Below, piece by piece: positions 54,345-63,247 of a stretch of DNA of 64,000 nucleotides. Position numbers and translations under genes: made by a program. The notes beneath the pieces are model-generated. The model searched no databases. It worked only from the letters and a program-made list of their open reading frames with translations, and had not been told where the DNA came from. Position 1 is the first letter of the stretch; every line of letters begins with the position of its first letter. Source of the DNA: Rhodoferax sp. (GTDB lineage Bacteria > Pseudomonadota > Gammaproteobacteria > Burkholderiales > Burkholderiaceae_C). The stretch is taken from positions 248,001-312,000 of the forward strand of contig JACKLK010000006.1 of assembly GCA_024236015.1 (NCBI GenBank), read 5' to 3'.

Positions 54345-55559
54345 ATGCGCATCGCCTTCTACGCGCCGCTGAAGGCGCCGACACACCCCACGGCGTCCGG
54401 CGACCGCCGGGTGGCGCGGCTGTTGATGGACGCGTTGCGGCTGGCGGGGCACAGCGTCGAACTGGTGTCCGAGCTGCGCAGCTTCGACGGTGCGGGTGAC
54501 CCCGCGCGGCAGCAGGCCTTGCGCCAGGCCGGCCACGATGCCGCCCAAGCCTTGATCGCGCGTTGGCGTGACGGTGGCGAGCGCGAAACACGTCCCGATG
54601 TCTGGTTCACCTACCACCTGTATTACAAGGCGCCGGACTGGCTGGGGCCTGCGGTGTGTGCCGCCCTGGGCCTGCCCTACGTGGTTGCCGAGGCGTCCCA
54701 TGCGTCCAAGCGCCTGAGCGGGCCGTGGGCCATGGGCGAGGCCGCGGTGCTCGAGGCCCTGCAGCAGGCCGACCTGCTGTTGTGCCCGACCGCCCACGAC
54801 GTCGACGGCCTGCGCCAGGCCGCACCCGCATCGGCCCGGATCGAACGCCTGCCGCCTTTCCTCGATCCGGCTCCGTACCGGCGCGCGGCCCGCAAGCGCG
54901 GCCTGGTACGGGCCCGCCTGCGCGCCGCCCGGGCCCTACCGGACGACCAGCCGTGGATGGTCGTGGCGGCGATGATGCGCCCCGGCGACAAGCTGGCGTC
55001 TTATGGCGTACTGGCCCAGACCCTGGCCTTGTTGCGCGATCTGCCCTGGCAACTCCTGGTGGCCGGTGACGGCACGGCACGCGCCCAGGTCGAGGCGCTG
55101 CTGACCGATGCGGCGCCCGGCCGGGTCCATTTCCTGGGCGCCTGTGACGCGCGTGGGATGGCGGCGGCGTATGCCGCCGCCGACCTGTGCATCTGGCCGG
55201 CGGTCAACGAGGCCTACGGCATGGCCATGCTCGAGGCCCAGGCGGCCGGGACGGCGGTCGTGTCGTGTGCCACGCGCGGCGTGCCGGACGTGGTGTTGCA
55301 TGGTGTGACCGGGCTGCTGGCCGAGTCCACGGCCGCGCCCCCCCTGGCCTTGTGCGCGCGCAGGCTGCTGACGGATGCGGCCCTGTGCGCGGCGATGGGG
55401 CGTGCCGCGGCCCGGTGCGTCGACGAACAGCGCAGCCTGGCGCAGGCGGCGGCGCGTCTGCGGCTGCTGCTCGGCCCCTGGGAGCGTACCGGCGCCGGAG
55501 CCGTTCACGACGGTGCCAGCAACCGCGGCGATGCGGATGCGCGGGTGACACATCCATGA
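54345..55559 (+). CDS. GT4-type glycosyltransferase
   Basis: A 404-residue GT-B glycosyltransferase. The start MRIAFYAPLKAPTHPTASGD is typical, followed by LMDALRLAGHSVELVSELRS, then MVVAAMMRPGDKLASYGVL and the C-lobe NEAYGMAMLEAQAAGTAVV with the EX7E motif (E...E). The ATG at 54345 is preceded by TACAATGCCGC with no Shine-Dalgarno sequence, which might mean a leaderless transcript. It is the first gene of a tight plus-strand run; its stop overlaps the phosphatase start as ATGA. Confidence 0.87.
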   Translation: MRIAFYAPLKAPTHPTASGDRRVARLLMDALRLAGHSVELVSELRSFDGAGDPARQQALRQAGHDAAQALIARWRDGGERETRPDVWFTYHLYYKAPDWLGPAVCAALGLPYVVAEASHASKRLSGPWAMGEAAVLEALQQADLLLCPTAHDVDGLRQAAPASARIERLPPFLDPAPYRRAARKRGLVRARLRAARALPDDQPWMVVAAMMRPGDKLASYGVLAQTLALLRDLPWQLLVAGDGTARAQVEALLTDAAPGRVHFLGACDARGMAAAYAAADLCIWPAVNEAYGMAMLEAQAAGTAVVSCATRGVPDVVLHGVTGLLAESTAAPPLALCARRLLTDAALCAAMGRAAARCVDEQRSLAQAAARLRLLLGPWERTGAGAVHDGASNRGDADARVTHP

Positions 55560-56167
55560 CCGTCACATTGGCGCTGTTGCGCCACGCCGAGACGCCGTGG
55601 AGCCGCGACAAGCAGGTGCAGGGCCGTACCGATATCGGGTTGACGGAGCAGGCGCGCGCCGCCTTGTCCCGGCTTGCCGTGCCGGACCCCTGTGCCGCCA
55701 TGCCGGTGTTCAGCAGCCCGCTGCAGCGCTGCACCCAGACCGCGGCGCAGCTGGGGCTGGTACCCACCGTGGAGCCACGCCTGATCGAGATGGCCTGGGG
55801 CCGATGGGAAGGCCGGCGGCTGGTCGACCTGCGTGCCGAACTGGGGGAGGCCATGGCCGAGAACGAGGCGCGTGGCTGGGATTTCATGGCCCCCGACGGC
55901 GAGAGTCCGCGCCAGGTCTGGCAACGCGTGCGACCGTGGCTGCGCGAACGCGCCCTGGCCGGAGCGTCGACGCTGGCGATCACGCACCGCGGCGTGATGC
56001 GCGTCGTGTTCGCGCAGGCCACCGGCTGGGACATGCTGGGCAAGCCACCGGCGCGGCTGGACTGGAATGCGCTGCAGCTGTTCACGCTGGATGCGCACGG
56101 CATGCCACGGGTGCAGCGACTGAATCTGCCACTGGACGCGCTCGCCGATCCGGGCCTGCGTCCATGA
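55556..56167 (+). CDS. histidine phosphatase (phosphoglycerate-mutase-like)
   Basis: A 203-residue enzyme of the histidine phosphatase superfamily. It has the RHG-type motif LLRHAETPWS with the catalytic His, the second Arg in SSPLQRCTQTA, the acidic Glu in EMAWGRWEG, and the final His in ITHRGVMRV. It would remove a phosphate from a sugar phosphate or similar pathway intermediate; a role in central glycolysis is unlikely given context. The start overlaps the upstream glycosyltransferase stop (ATGA), and its stop overlaps the next gene the same way, so translation of all three is coupled. Confidence 0.9.
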   Translation: MTVTLALLRHAETPWSRDKQVQGRTDIGLTEQARAALSRLAVPDPCAAMPVFSSPLQRCTQTAAQLGLVPTVEPRLIEMAWGRWEGRRLVDLRAELGEAMAENEARGWDFMAPDGESPRQVWQRVRPWLRERALAGASTLAITHRGVMRVVFAQATGWDMLGKPPARLDWNALQLFTLDAHGMPRVQRLNLPLDALADPGLRP

Positions 56168-57345
56168 CGCAACTGCGCGCCCTGGTCTACGTCCAGCATC
56201 TGCTGGGCACCGGCCATCTCAAGCGTGCCATCCTGGTGTCCGATGCGATGGCGCGCGCGGGGCTGGAGGTGACGCTGGTCAGTGGCGGCCTGCCGGTACC
56301 CGGCCTGGAGCCGTCGCTGGCGCGCTGGGTGCAGTTGCCGCCCGTGGCGGCGGCCGACCTGGGTTTCAAGAACCTGGTCGACGAGTCCGGACGTCCGGTC
56401 GACGAAAGCCTCCGCCAGCGCCGGCGTGATGCCTTGCTGACCCTGTTGCGGGAGACCGGGCCGCAGCTGCTGCTGGTCGAGCTGTTTCCGTTCGGCCGCC
56501 GCCAGATGCGTTTCGAACTGCTGCCCTTGCTGGATGCCGCCCGGCAGGCGGCTGATCGCCCGTTGATCGTGTCCTCGGTGCGGGACGTGCTCGGCGGCGG
56601 GCAGAAGGATCCGCAGCGCCAGCAGCGCATGCTGGAGTTGTTCGACCGTTATTTCGACCATGTGCTGGTGCATGCGGACCCATCCCTGGTGCCGTTCGAG
56701 CGCACCTTCACCCATGTGCCCGAACTCGGCGCGCGCCTGCACTACACCGGCTACGTGGTGGATCCCTTGCCCGACAGCGGCACAAGCGCGACCGCCCGAC
56801 TCGGCCGTGGCGAGGTCCTGGTGTCCGCGGGCGGCGGGGCGGTCGGACAGGGGTTGCTGGAGACCGCCATTCGCGCACGCGGCTTGACCCGGCTGTCGGG
56901 GGAGCGCTGGCGCGTGCTGGCGGGCGCGGGTATCGGTGCGCCGGCGTTCGCCGAATTGGGTGCGTTGGCACGTGAGCTGCATGACGACGGTGTCGTGGTC
57001 GAGCGCAATCGGGCCGACTTCACGCAGTTGCTGCGCCGCTGCCGCGTGTCGGTCAGCCAGGCGGGCTACAACACGGTCATGGAGACGCTGCAGGCCGGGG
57101 CGCGGGCGGTGATGGTGCCGTTTGCCGGCGGTTCCGAGAGCGAGCAGACCCTGCGCGCCAGCGTGCTGGCCGAACGCGGCTGGATCGACATGGTGCCGGA
57201 GCATGCGTTGACGCCGGCCTCGCTGGCGCAGGCGATCGACCGTGCGGCCGACCGGGCAGCGACGGTGCCCGGGTCGTTGCGATTCGATGGCGCCGACGTG
57301 AGCGCCGCGCTGGTGCGGCGCTGGTTGTCGCAACACAAGGCATGA
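56164..57345 (+). CDS. second GT28/MurG-like glycosyltransferase
   Basis: A 393-residue GT-B protein resembling the one at 49825. The N-lobe begins RALVYVQHLLGTGHLKRAI, with the same GTGHLKR/GLGHLRR glycine-His loop. The C-lobe has VLVSAGGGAVGQGLLE and SVSQAGYNTVMETLQAGARAVMVPF, the MurG-like nucleotide-sugar signature. The ATG at 56164 overlaps the phosphatase stop. The two copies flank the cluster and may add related sugars or act in succession; specificity is unknown. Confidence 0.88.
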   Translation: MTQLRALVYVQHLLGTGHLKRAILVSDAMARAGLEVTLVSGGLPVPGLEPSLARWVQLPPVAAADLGFKNLVDESGRPVDESLRQRRRDALLTLLRETGPQLLLVELFPFGRRQMRFELLPLLDAARQAADRPLIVSSVRDVLGGGQKDPQRQQRMLELFDRYFDHVLVHADPSLVPFERTFTHVPELGARLHYTGYVVDPLPDSGTSATARLGRGEVLVSAGGGAVGQGLLETAIRARGLTRLSGERWRVLAGAGIGAPAFAELGALARELHDDGVVVERNRADFTQLLRRCRVSVSQAGYNTVMETLQAGARAVMVPFAGGSESEQTLRASVLAERGWIDMVPEHALTPASLAQAIDRAADRAATVPGSLRFDGADVSAALVRRWLSQHKA

Positions 57346-57355
57346 GGGAGATGCA

Positions 57356-58126
57356 ATGACATCGGTGTGGGCGGAGTTGTTCGACGAGATCGCGCGCTGG
57401 CACGATGCCGGGCGCACGGTCGATTTCTGGTGGCGCGACGACGATGCCTGCCATGCCGATCCGGCGCTGGACCGGCTGGTCGAGCTGTCGGCCGGCGCGC
57501 AGGTGCCACTGGCCCTGGCCGTGGTTGCACACCAGGTCGAAGCGTCGGTGCTGGCGCCGGATGCCCGCTGGGTCCGCATCCTGCAGCACGGAACCGACCA
57601 CGTGCGGCGCAACGGCGCCGGCGAGAAGAAGACGGAGTTCCCCGCGTCCGAGCCGGTGGCCGATGCATTGCAGCGCCTGCGCCTGGCCCGTGCGCAGATT
57701 GCCGGGCCGGTCACGTTGCCGGTGCTGGTACCCCCGTGGAACCGCATCGGATCGGTCGCGTTGCTGGATCGGCTGGCGGGCGCGGGTTATCGTGGCCTGA
57801 GCCGGTTCGGTGCCCGCAAGGCGGGGGCGCCGATATCCGGGCTGGTGCAGGTCAACACCCACGTGGACATCATCGACTGGCGCGGTTCGCGTGGGTTCGT
57901 CGGCGAGGCGTCGGCCTTGCGTGCCGCCACGGCCCATCTGCAGGCCCGCCGCGAAGGGCGGGCCGACCCGGGCGAGCCCACCGGGATCCTGAGCCATCAC
58001 CTGGTGCACGACGAGGCCAGCTGGCGGTTCCTGGCACAGTTGTTCGAACGCACGCGGAGCCACGCAGGCGTGGCGTGGCTGGACGCGCAAGCCGTGTTCG
58101 GATGCCGCTGCGAGGGGGCGGCCTGA
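57356..58126 (+). CDS. polysaccharide deacetylase-like (NodB-fold) protein
   Basis: A 256-residue protein related to CE4/NodB-type enzymes. It shows the DFWWRDDDACHAD segment with the metal/base Asp pair near the N-terminus, a metal-His site in ILQHGTDH, and LPVLVPPWNRIGS and GILSHHLVHDE with further histidines. Enzymes of this fold remove N-acetyl groups from sugars or polysaccharides. It is shorter than secreted deacetylases and has no signal peptide, so it would act in the cytoplasm on a precursor. The ATG at 57356 is 10 bases after the previous gene and has GAGGGAG. Confidence 0.8.
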   Translation: MTSVWAELFDEIARWHDAGRTVDFWWRDDDACHADPALDRLVELSAGAQVPLALAVVAHQVEASVLAPDARWVRILQHGTDHVRRNGAGEKKTEFPASEPVADALQRLRLARAQIAGPVTLPVLVPPWNRIGSVALLDRLAGAGYRGLSRFGARKAGAPISGLVQVNTHVDIIDWRGSRGFVGEASALRAATAHLQARREGRADPGEPTGILSHHLVHDEASWRFLAQLFERTRSHAGVAWLDAQAVFGCRCEGAA

Positions 58127-58317
58127 TTGTTGTTTTCGACGTCAATCACGGGCAAATACCGGGGTATCGCGCAAGATCCATCTTCTATACTCATTGACGA
58201 CTGTCGCGGGTGCGGGCGCCCATGGGCCTTGACGAGACGGCATCTGGTGTCGATGAGCTGGTTTTCGCAAGCACGCATGGATGGGACGGACGCAACGGGT
58301 GTCACACTCAACTGGAC

Positions 58318-60213
58318 ATGTCTAACGTAATAACGGTCAGGGACCTGAAGGTGTACCTGGACGTCGACGCGGGCCTGGTCAAGGCGGTCGACGGCGTCTC
58401 GTTCCGGATCCCCGCCGGCCGCACGATGGCGCTGGTCGGTGAATCGGGGTCGGGCAAGTCGATCGTGGCGCAGTCCATCATGGGCATATTGCCCAAGGTG
58501 GCGCGCATCGAGCACGGCTCCATCGAATTGCGCGATCCGCGCGCGCCCGATACCGTGGTCGATATCGCCAGGCTGGACATGGCCAGCCAGCAGATGCGGG
58601 CCATCCGCGGCGGGACCATCTCCATCATCTTCCAGGAGCCGATGACGGCGCTGTCGCCGCTGCACACCATCGGCAACCAGATCGGCGAGGCACTGGCACT
58701 GCACCAGACGGGCATCGGCAAGTCCGAGCGCAGTGCCGCGGTGGTCGAGATGCTCCGTCTGGTCGGGTTTCCCGACCCGGTGCGCGCGGAGCACACCTAT
58801 CCGTTCGAGTTGTCCGGCGGGCTGCGCCAGCGCGCGATGATCGCGATGGCCCTGGTGTGCCGGCCGGCCCTGCTGATCGCGGACGAACCCACGACGGCGC
58901 TGGACGTCACGATCCAGGCGCAGATCCTGCAGCTGATCAAGCAACTGCAGCGCGACCTGCACATGGCGATGATGATGATCACCCACGACCTGGGCATCGT
59001 CGCCAATGTGGCCGACGAGGTGGTCGTGCTCTACCACGGCAAGGTGATGGAGGCCGGTACCCTGGAGGACGTGTTCGAGGATCCGCGCCATCCCTATCTG
59101 AAGGCCTTGTTGCGCGCGGTGCCGCGTTTCAACATGGAGCCGGGCGAACGCCTGACGCCGATCCGCGAGATCCAGGTCGGCAGCGGCGGCCACCTGACCC
59201 GGCCGCATGCGCATGGGCCGGCGGTGATCGATGCCTTGCAACCGATGTTGTCGGTGCGTAACCTGTGCAAGCGGTTCCATACCCGCAAGACCTCGTTCTT
59301 CGGTGCCAAGCCCGGTGGCGAGACGATCGCGGTGGACGACGTGAGTTTCGACGTGGCGCCCGGCGAATGCCTGGGCCTGGTGGGCGAGTCCGGCTGCGGC
59401 AAGACCACCACGGCCAAGATGATCCTGCGCGCCGGCATGCCGGACAGCGGCGAGATCATCTTCAACGATCGTGGCCAGCCGCGTGACGTGCTCAAGCTCG
59501 AGGGCGCCGAACTGTTCGAATACCGTCGCCGGGTGCAGTTCGTGTTCCAGGATCCGTTCGGTTCGCTCAACCCGCGCATGACGGTGCACGACATCGTCAG
59601 CGAACCGCTGGTGATCCACGGCATCGGCGATGCGGACGAGCGCTTCGAGCGGGTCAAGGAGCTGATCGGCCTGGTCGGCCTGGACGTGCGGCACCTGCGG
59701 CGGTATCCCCACAGCTTCTCCGGTGGCCAGCGCCAGCGCATCGGGATCGCGCGTGCCCTGGCGCTGAGCCCGGACCTGCTGATCTGCGACGAGCCCGTGT
59801 CGGCGCTGGACGTGTCGGTGCAGGCCCAGGTGCTCAACCTGCTGCTCGACCTGGGCCAGGCGCGCAACCTGACCTATCTGTTCATCTCGCACAACCTGGC
59901 GGTGGTGCATTACATCGCCGACCGGATCGCCGTCATGTGTGCCGGGCGGCTGGTGGAGATCGCCCCGTTCGACGAGTTGTTCGACCGTCCGCTGCATCCC
60001 TACACCCGCGCCTTGCTGGCCGCGGTGCCGGACCCCGATCTGGGCCGCAAGCTCGATTTCAATGCGCTGATGGAGGGCAAGGCGTCCATTCCGTCGGCCT
60101 GGCCGATGCCGTATCGCCTTGACGGATCGCAGCGCGTTGGCATGATCGATGTCGGCAACCAGCATTTCGTCCGCGCCCATGCGGATGTCGATTTTTCGGA
60201 GTTGAAGTCATGA
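58318..60213 (+). CDS. peptide/opine-type ABC transporter, fused double ATP-binding protein (YejF-like)
   Basis: A 631-residue cytoplasmic ATPase with two complete ABC cassettes in tandem. Cassette 1 has Walker A GESGSGKS, signature LSGGLRQRAMIAMAL and Walker B LLIADEPTTALD. Cassette 2 has GESGCGKTTTA, SGGQRQRIGIARAL and LLICDEPVSALD. Each is followed by an oligopeptide-type C-terminal extension. It energises the two permeases downstream. The ATG at 58318 (MSNVITVRDLKVYLD) is chosen; the 36-residue upstream extension has no domain sense. The next gene starts in an ATGA overlap at 60210. Confidence 0.95.
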   Translation: MSNVITVRDLKVYLDVDAGLVKAVDGVSFRIPAGRTMALVGESGSGKSIVAQSIMGILPKVARIEHGSIELRDPRAPDTVVDIARLDMASQQMRAIRGGTISIIFQEPMTALSPLHTIGNQIGEALALHQTGIGKSERSAAVVEMLRLVGFPDPVRAEHTYPFELSGGLRQRAMIAMALVCRPALLIADEPTTALDVTIQAQILQLIKQLQRDLHMAMMMITHDLGIVANVADEVVVLYHGKVMEAGTLEDVFEDPRHPYLKALLRAVPRFNMEPGERLTPIREIQVGSGGHLTRPHAHGPAVIDALQPMLSVRNLCKRFHTRKTSFFGAKPGGETIAVDDVSFDVAPGECLGLVGESGCGKTTTAKMILRAGMPDSGEIIFNDRGQPRDVLKLEGAELFEYRRRVQFVFQDPFGSLNPRMTVHDIVSEPLVIHGIGDADERFERVKELIGLVGLDVRHLRRYPHSFSGGQRQRIGIARALALSPDLLICDEPVSALDVSVQAQVLNLLLDLGQARNLTYLFISHNLAVVHYIADRIAVMCAGRLVEIAPFDELFDRPLHPYTRALLAAVPDPDLGRKLDFNALMEGKASIPSAWPMPYRLDGSQRVGMIDVGNQHFVRAHADVDFSELKS

Positions 60214-62153
60214 CCCTCTATTCGGACAGCCTGCGCGTCGCGCGCCAGCTCCCCGGGCGCTGCCTGGTTCCGGCACTGCTGGCCTTGACGACCTCCCTGG
60301 CGCATGCGGCGCTGCCGGCAACGCTGGTGGAGACACCCATGCTGCGCGACGAGGTCGCGGCCAAGAAGTTGCCACCGGTACGGGCCCGGTTGCCCGAGAA
60401 CCCGCTGGTCGTCGAGATGGACGGCAAGGCGCTGGAGCCGGGACAGCACGGCGGTTCGCTGACGATGCTGATCGGGCGCGCGCGGGACGTGCGCATGATG
60501 GTCGTCTACGGTTATGCGCGGCTCGTCGGTTACGACCGCAACTTCGCGCTGGTGCCCGACATCCTGCAGAACGTCGATGTCCAGGACGACCGGGTGTTCA
60601 CGCTCAAGTTGCGGCCGGGTCACAAGTGGTCGGACGGAAAACCGTTCACCAGCGAAGACTTCCGCTATTTCTGGGAGGACGTCGCCAACGACCGGGAACT
60701 CAGCCCGGCCGGCCCGCCAGCGGCGCTGCTGGTCGACGGGCAACCGCCCAAGGTCGAATACCCGGACAAGACCACGGTGCGCTACACCTGGACCAAGCCG
60801 AATCCGGATTTCCTGCCGCTGATGGCCGGCGCGTCGCCGCTGCTGATCTACCGTCCGGCCCATTACCTCAAGCAGTTCCACAAGAAACATTCGCCCAAGG
60901 TGGTGGAGGCGGAAAAGGCCGAGCCCGGCAAGCGCAGCTGGGCCGCGATCCACAACCGCGAAGACAACATGTACCAGTTCGACAATCCGAAATTGCCGAC
61001 GCTGCAGCCCTGGGTCAACACCTCCAAGCCGCCGACCGATCGTTTCGTCTCGGTGCGCAACCCGTTTTTCCATCGGGTCGATCCGAACGGTCGCCAGCTC
61101 CCGTACATCGATCGTGTCGTGATGCCGGTGGTCGATGGCAAGCTGATCCCGGCCAAGGCCGGTGCCGGCGAGTCCGACCTGCAGGCGCGCGACATCCAGT
61201 TCAACAATTTCACCTTCCTGAAGAAGGCCGAGAAGACGAATAATTTCAGGACCTACCTGTGGCGCACCGCCAAGGGTTCGCACATTGCCTTGTACCCCAA
61301 CCTGAACGTGGCCGATCCGGTGTGGCGGCAGCTGTTCCGTGACGTGCGATTCCGCCGGGCGCTGTCGATGTCGATCGACCGGGCGCAGGTCAACCAGGTG
61401 CTGTATTTCGGCCTGGCGTCGGAGAGCAACAACACCGTCGTGCCCGACAGCCCCTTGTTCAAGAAGGAATACCAGACGCTGTGGGCCAAGTTCGACCGCA
61501 AGGCGGCGAACCGGCTGCTCGACGAGATCGGGCTCAAGCGCGGTCCGGACGGCATCCGCCGCCTGTCCGACGGCCGGCCGCTGGAGATCATCGTCGAGAC
61601 CGCGGGCGAAAGCACCGAACAGACCGACGTGCTCGAGCTGGTCCGGGAGAACTGGCGCGAGGTCGGCATCAAGCTGTTCAGCAAGCCGTCGCAGCGCGAC
61701 GTGTTGCGCAACCGGGTGTTCTCCGGCGAGGCCATGATGTCGGTCTGGCAGGGCCTGGACAACGGCATGCCGACGGCCGACACGGCGCCGGACGAGCTCG
61801 CACCCAAGGACCAGGCGCAGCTGCAGTGGCCCAAGTTCGGCCAGTATTACGAGACCGCCGGCAAGTCGGGCGAGGCGCCGGACTTCCCGCAGGCCATCGA
61901 GCTGATGAAACTGTGGGAGACCTGGCGCGGCGCCAGTACCGAGGAACGCGCGAAGATCTGGCACCGCATGCTGACGATCCACGCCGAGCAGCAGTTCACG
62001 ATCGGCATCGTCAACAACGTGATGCAGCCGGTGGTGGTCAACAATGCGTTGAAGAACGTGCCCGAGAAGGGCCTGTACAACTGGGATCCGGGCGCCTTGC
62101 TGGGCATCTACCGGCCGGACACGTTCTGGTTCACCGACGAGCGCAGGAACTGA
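60210..62153 (+). CDS. extracellular solute-binding protein, family 5 (peptide-type ABC transporter)
   Basis: A 647-residue periplasmic binding protein with a signal peptide ending near LAHAA (about residue 31). SBP_bac_5 signatures: LKLRPGHKWSDGKPFTSEDF, FRDVRFRRALSMSIDRAQV and GIKLFSKPSQRD. The length of about 615 mature residues is that of YejA-like or large peptide/opine receptors. It sits in an operon between the ATPase and the permeases; the bound ligand is unknown. Confidence 0.93.
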   Translation: MTLYSDSLRVARQLPGRCLVPALLALTTSLAHAALPATLVETPMLRDEVAAKKLPPVRARLPENPLVVEMDGKALEPGQHGGSLTMLIGRARDVRMMVVYGYARLVGYDRNFALVPDILQNVDVQDDRVFTLKLRPGHKWSDGKPFTSEDFRYFWEDVANDRELSPAGPPAALLVDGQPPKVEYPDKTTVRYTWTKPNPDFLPLMAGASPLLIYRPAHYLKQFHKKHSPKVVEAEKAEPGKRSWAAIHNREDNMYQFDNPKLPTLQPWVNTSKPPTDRFVSVRNPFFHRVDPNGRQLPYIDRVVMPVVDGKLIPAKAGAGESDLQARDIQFNNFTFLKKAEKTNNFRTYLWRTAKGSHIALYPNLNVADPVWRQLFRDVRFRRALSMSIDRAQVNQVLYFGLASESNNTVVPDSPLFKKEYQTLWAKFDRKAANRLLDEIGLKRGPDGIRRLSDGRPLEIIVETAGESTEQTDVLELVRENWREVGIKLFSKPSQRDVLRNRVFSGEAMMSVWQGLDNGMPTADTAPDELAPKDQAQLQWPKFGQYYETAGKSGEAPDFPQAIELMKLWETWRGASTEERAKIWHRMLTIHAEQQFTIGIVNNVMQPVVVNNALKNVPEKGLYNWDPGALLGIYRPDTFWFTDERRN

Positions 62154-62157
62154 GCCC

Positions 62158-63183
62158 ATGCTGCTCTACACGCTGCGGCGGCTGCTGCTGATGATTCCGA
62201 CCTTGCTGGTCATCAGCTTCGTCACCTTCGTCATCATCCAGCTGCCGCCGGGCGACTACCTGAGCAACCAGATCGCCGAGCTGCGCAGCCAGGGCGACGC
62301 AGCGGCGTTGGAGAAGGTGCAGTTCCTGCGCCAGCAGTTCGGGCTGGACAAGCCCTTTCTCGAGCAGTACGCGACCTGGATCGGCATCTGGCCGGGGGAA
62401 CGCGGCTTCTCCGGCCTGTTGCAGGGCGACTGGGGCTGGTCGTTCGAATACAACCTGCCGGTGCTCGATGTGGTCGGCGACCGGTTGCTGTTGTCCTTCG
62501 TGCTCAACTTCAGCGTCATCCTGTTCACCTGGGCCGTGGCGTTTCCGATCGGCTTCTACGCCGCGACGCACCAGTACAGCTGGGGTGACCATGGCCTGTC
62601 GTTCATCGGCTACCTGGGGCTGGCGACACCCAACTTCCTGCTGGCGCTGGTGCTGATGTATTTCGCCAACGTGCAGTTCGGACTGTCGATCGGCGGCCTG
62701 ATGGACCCGCAGTACCTCGAGCAGCCGATGAGCTGGCCCAAGTTCATGTCGGTGTTGTCGCACCTGTGGATCCCGGTGATCGTGATCGGCACCTCGGGCA
62801 CGGCCGGCATGATCCGCCGCCTGCGCGCTAACCTGCTGGACGAACTGCAGAAGCAATACGTGGTGACCGCCCGGGCCAAGGGCATGGGCCAGACCCGGTT
62901 GCTGGTCAAGTACCCGCTGCGCATGGCCCTGAACCCGTTCATCGCCGACATCGGCAACCTGCTGCCCAGCGTGATCTCCGGCTCGGCCATCGTGTCGGTG
63001 GTGTTGTCGCTGCAGACGGAAGGGCCGATGCTGCTCGACGCGCTGCAAAGCCAGGACCAGTACCTGGCCGGCTCGTTCCTGATGTTCCTGGCCTTGTTGA
63101 CGGTCATGGGCGTGTTCGTGTCGGACCTCCTGCTGGCGGTGCTCGATCCCCGCATCCGGCTCAGCGGCGAGGCGGTGCAATGA
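62158..63183 (+). CDS. ABC transporter permease, DppB/YejB-like
   Basis: A 341-residue inner-membrane permease with an N-terminal helix (LLLMIPTLLVISFVTFVIIQ, about residues 7-27) and a second set of about five helices from residue 120 on. The permease loop is GTAGMIRRLRANLLDEL. An insert between helices 1 and 2 (about 30-110) faces the periplasm. It starts 4 bases after the binding protein. Confidence 0.94.
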   Translation: MLLYTLRRLLLMIPTLLVISFVTFVIIQLPPGDYLSNQIAELRSQGDAAALEKVQFLRQQFGLDKPFLEQYATWIGIWPGERGFSGLLQGDWGWSFEYNLPVLDVVGDRLLLSFVLNFSVILFTWAVAFPIGFYAATHQYSWGDHGLSFIGYLGLATPNFLLALVLMYFANVQFGLSIGGLMDPQYLEQPMSWPKFMSVLSHLWIPVIVIGTSGTAGMIRRLRANLLDELQKQYVVTARAKGMGQTRLLVKYPLRMALNPFIADIGNLLPSVISGSAIVSVVLSLQTEGPMLLDALQSQDQYLAGSFLMFLALLTVMGVFVSDLLLAVLDPRIRLSGEAVQ

Positions 63184-63247
63184 GCGGCCTGCGCCCCGCC
63201 GTCCTGTCGCGCCGCGCCCCTGCCTGCCCTGACCGGGAGGCCGGGCG

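Noticed and set aside
58210..58317. A 36-residue extension of the ABC ATPase
   Set aside because: No similarity to the family N-terminus; the ATG at 58318 begins exactly at the ABC domain.
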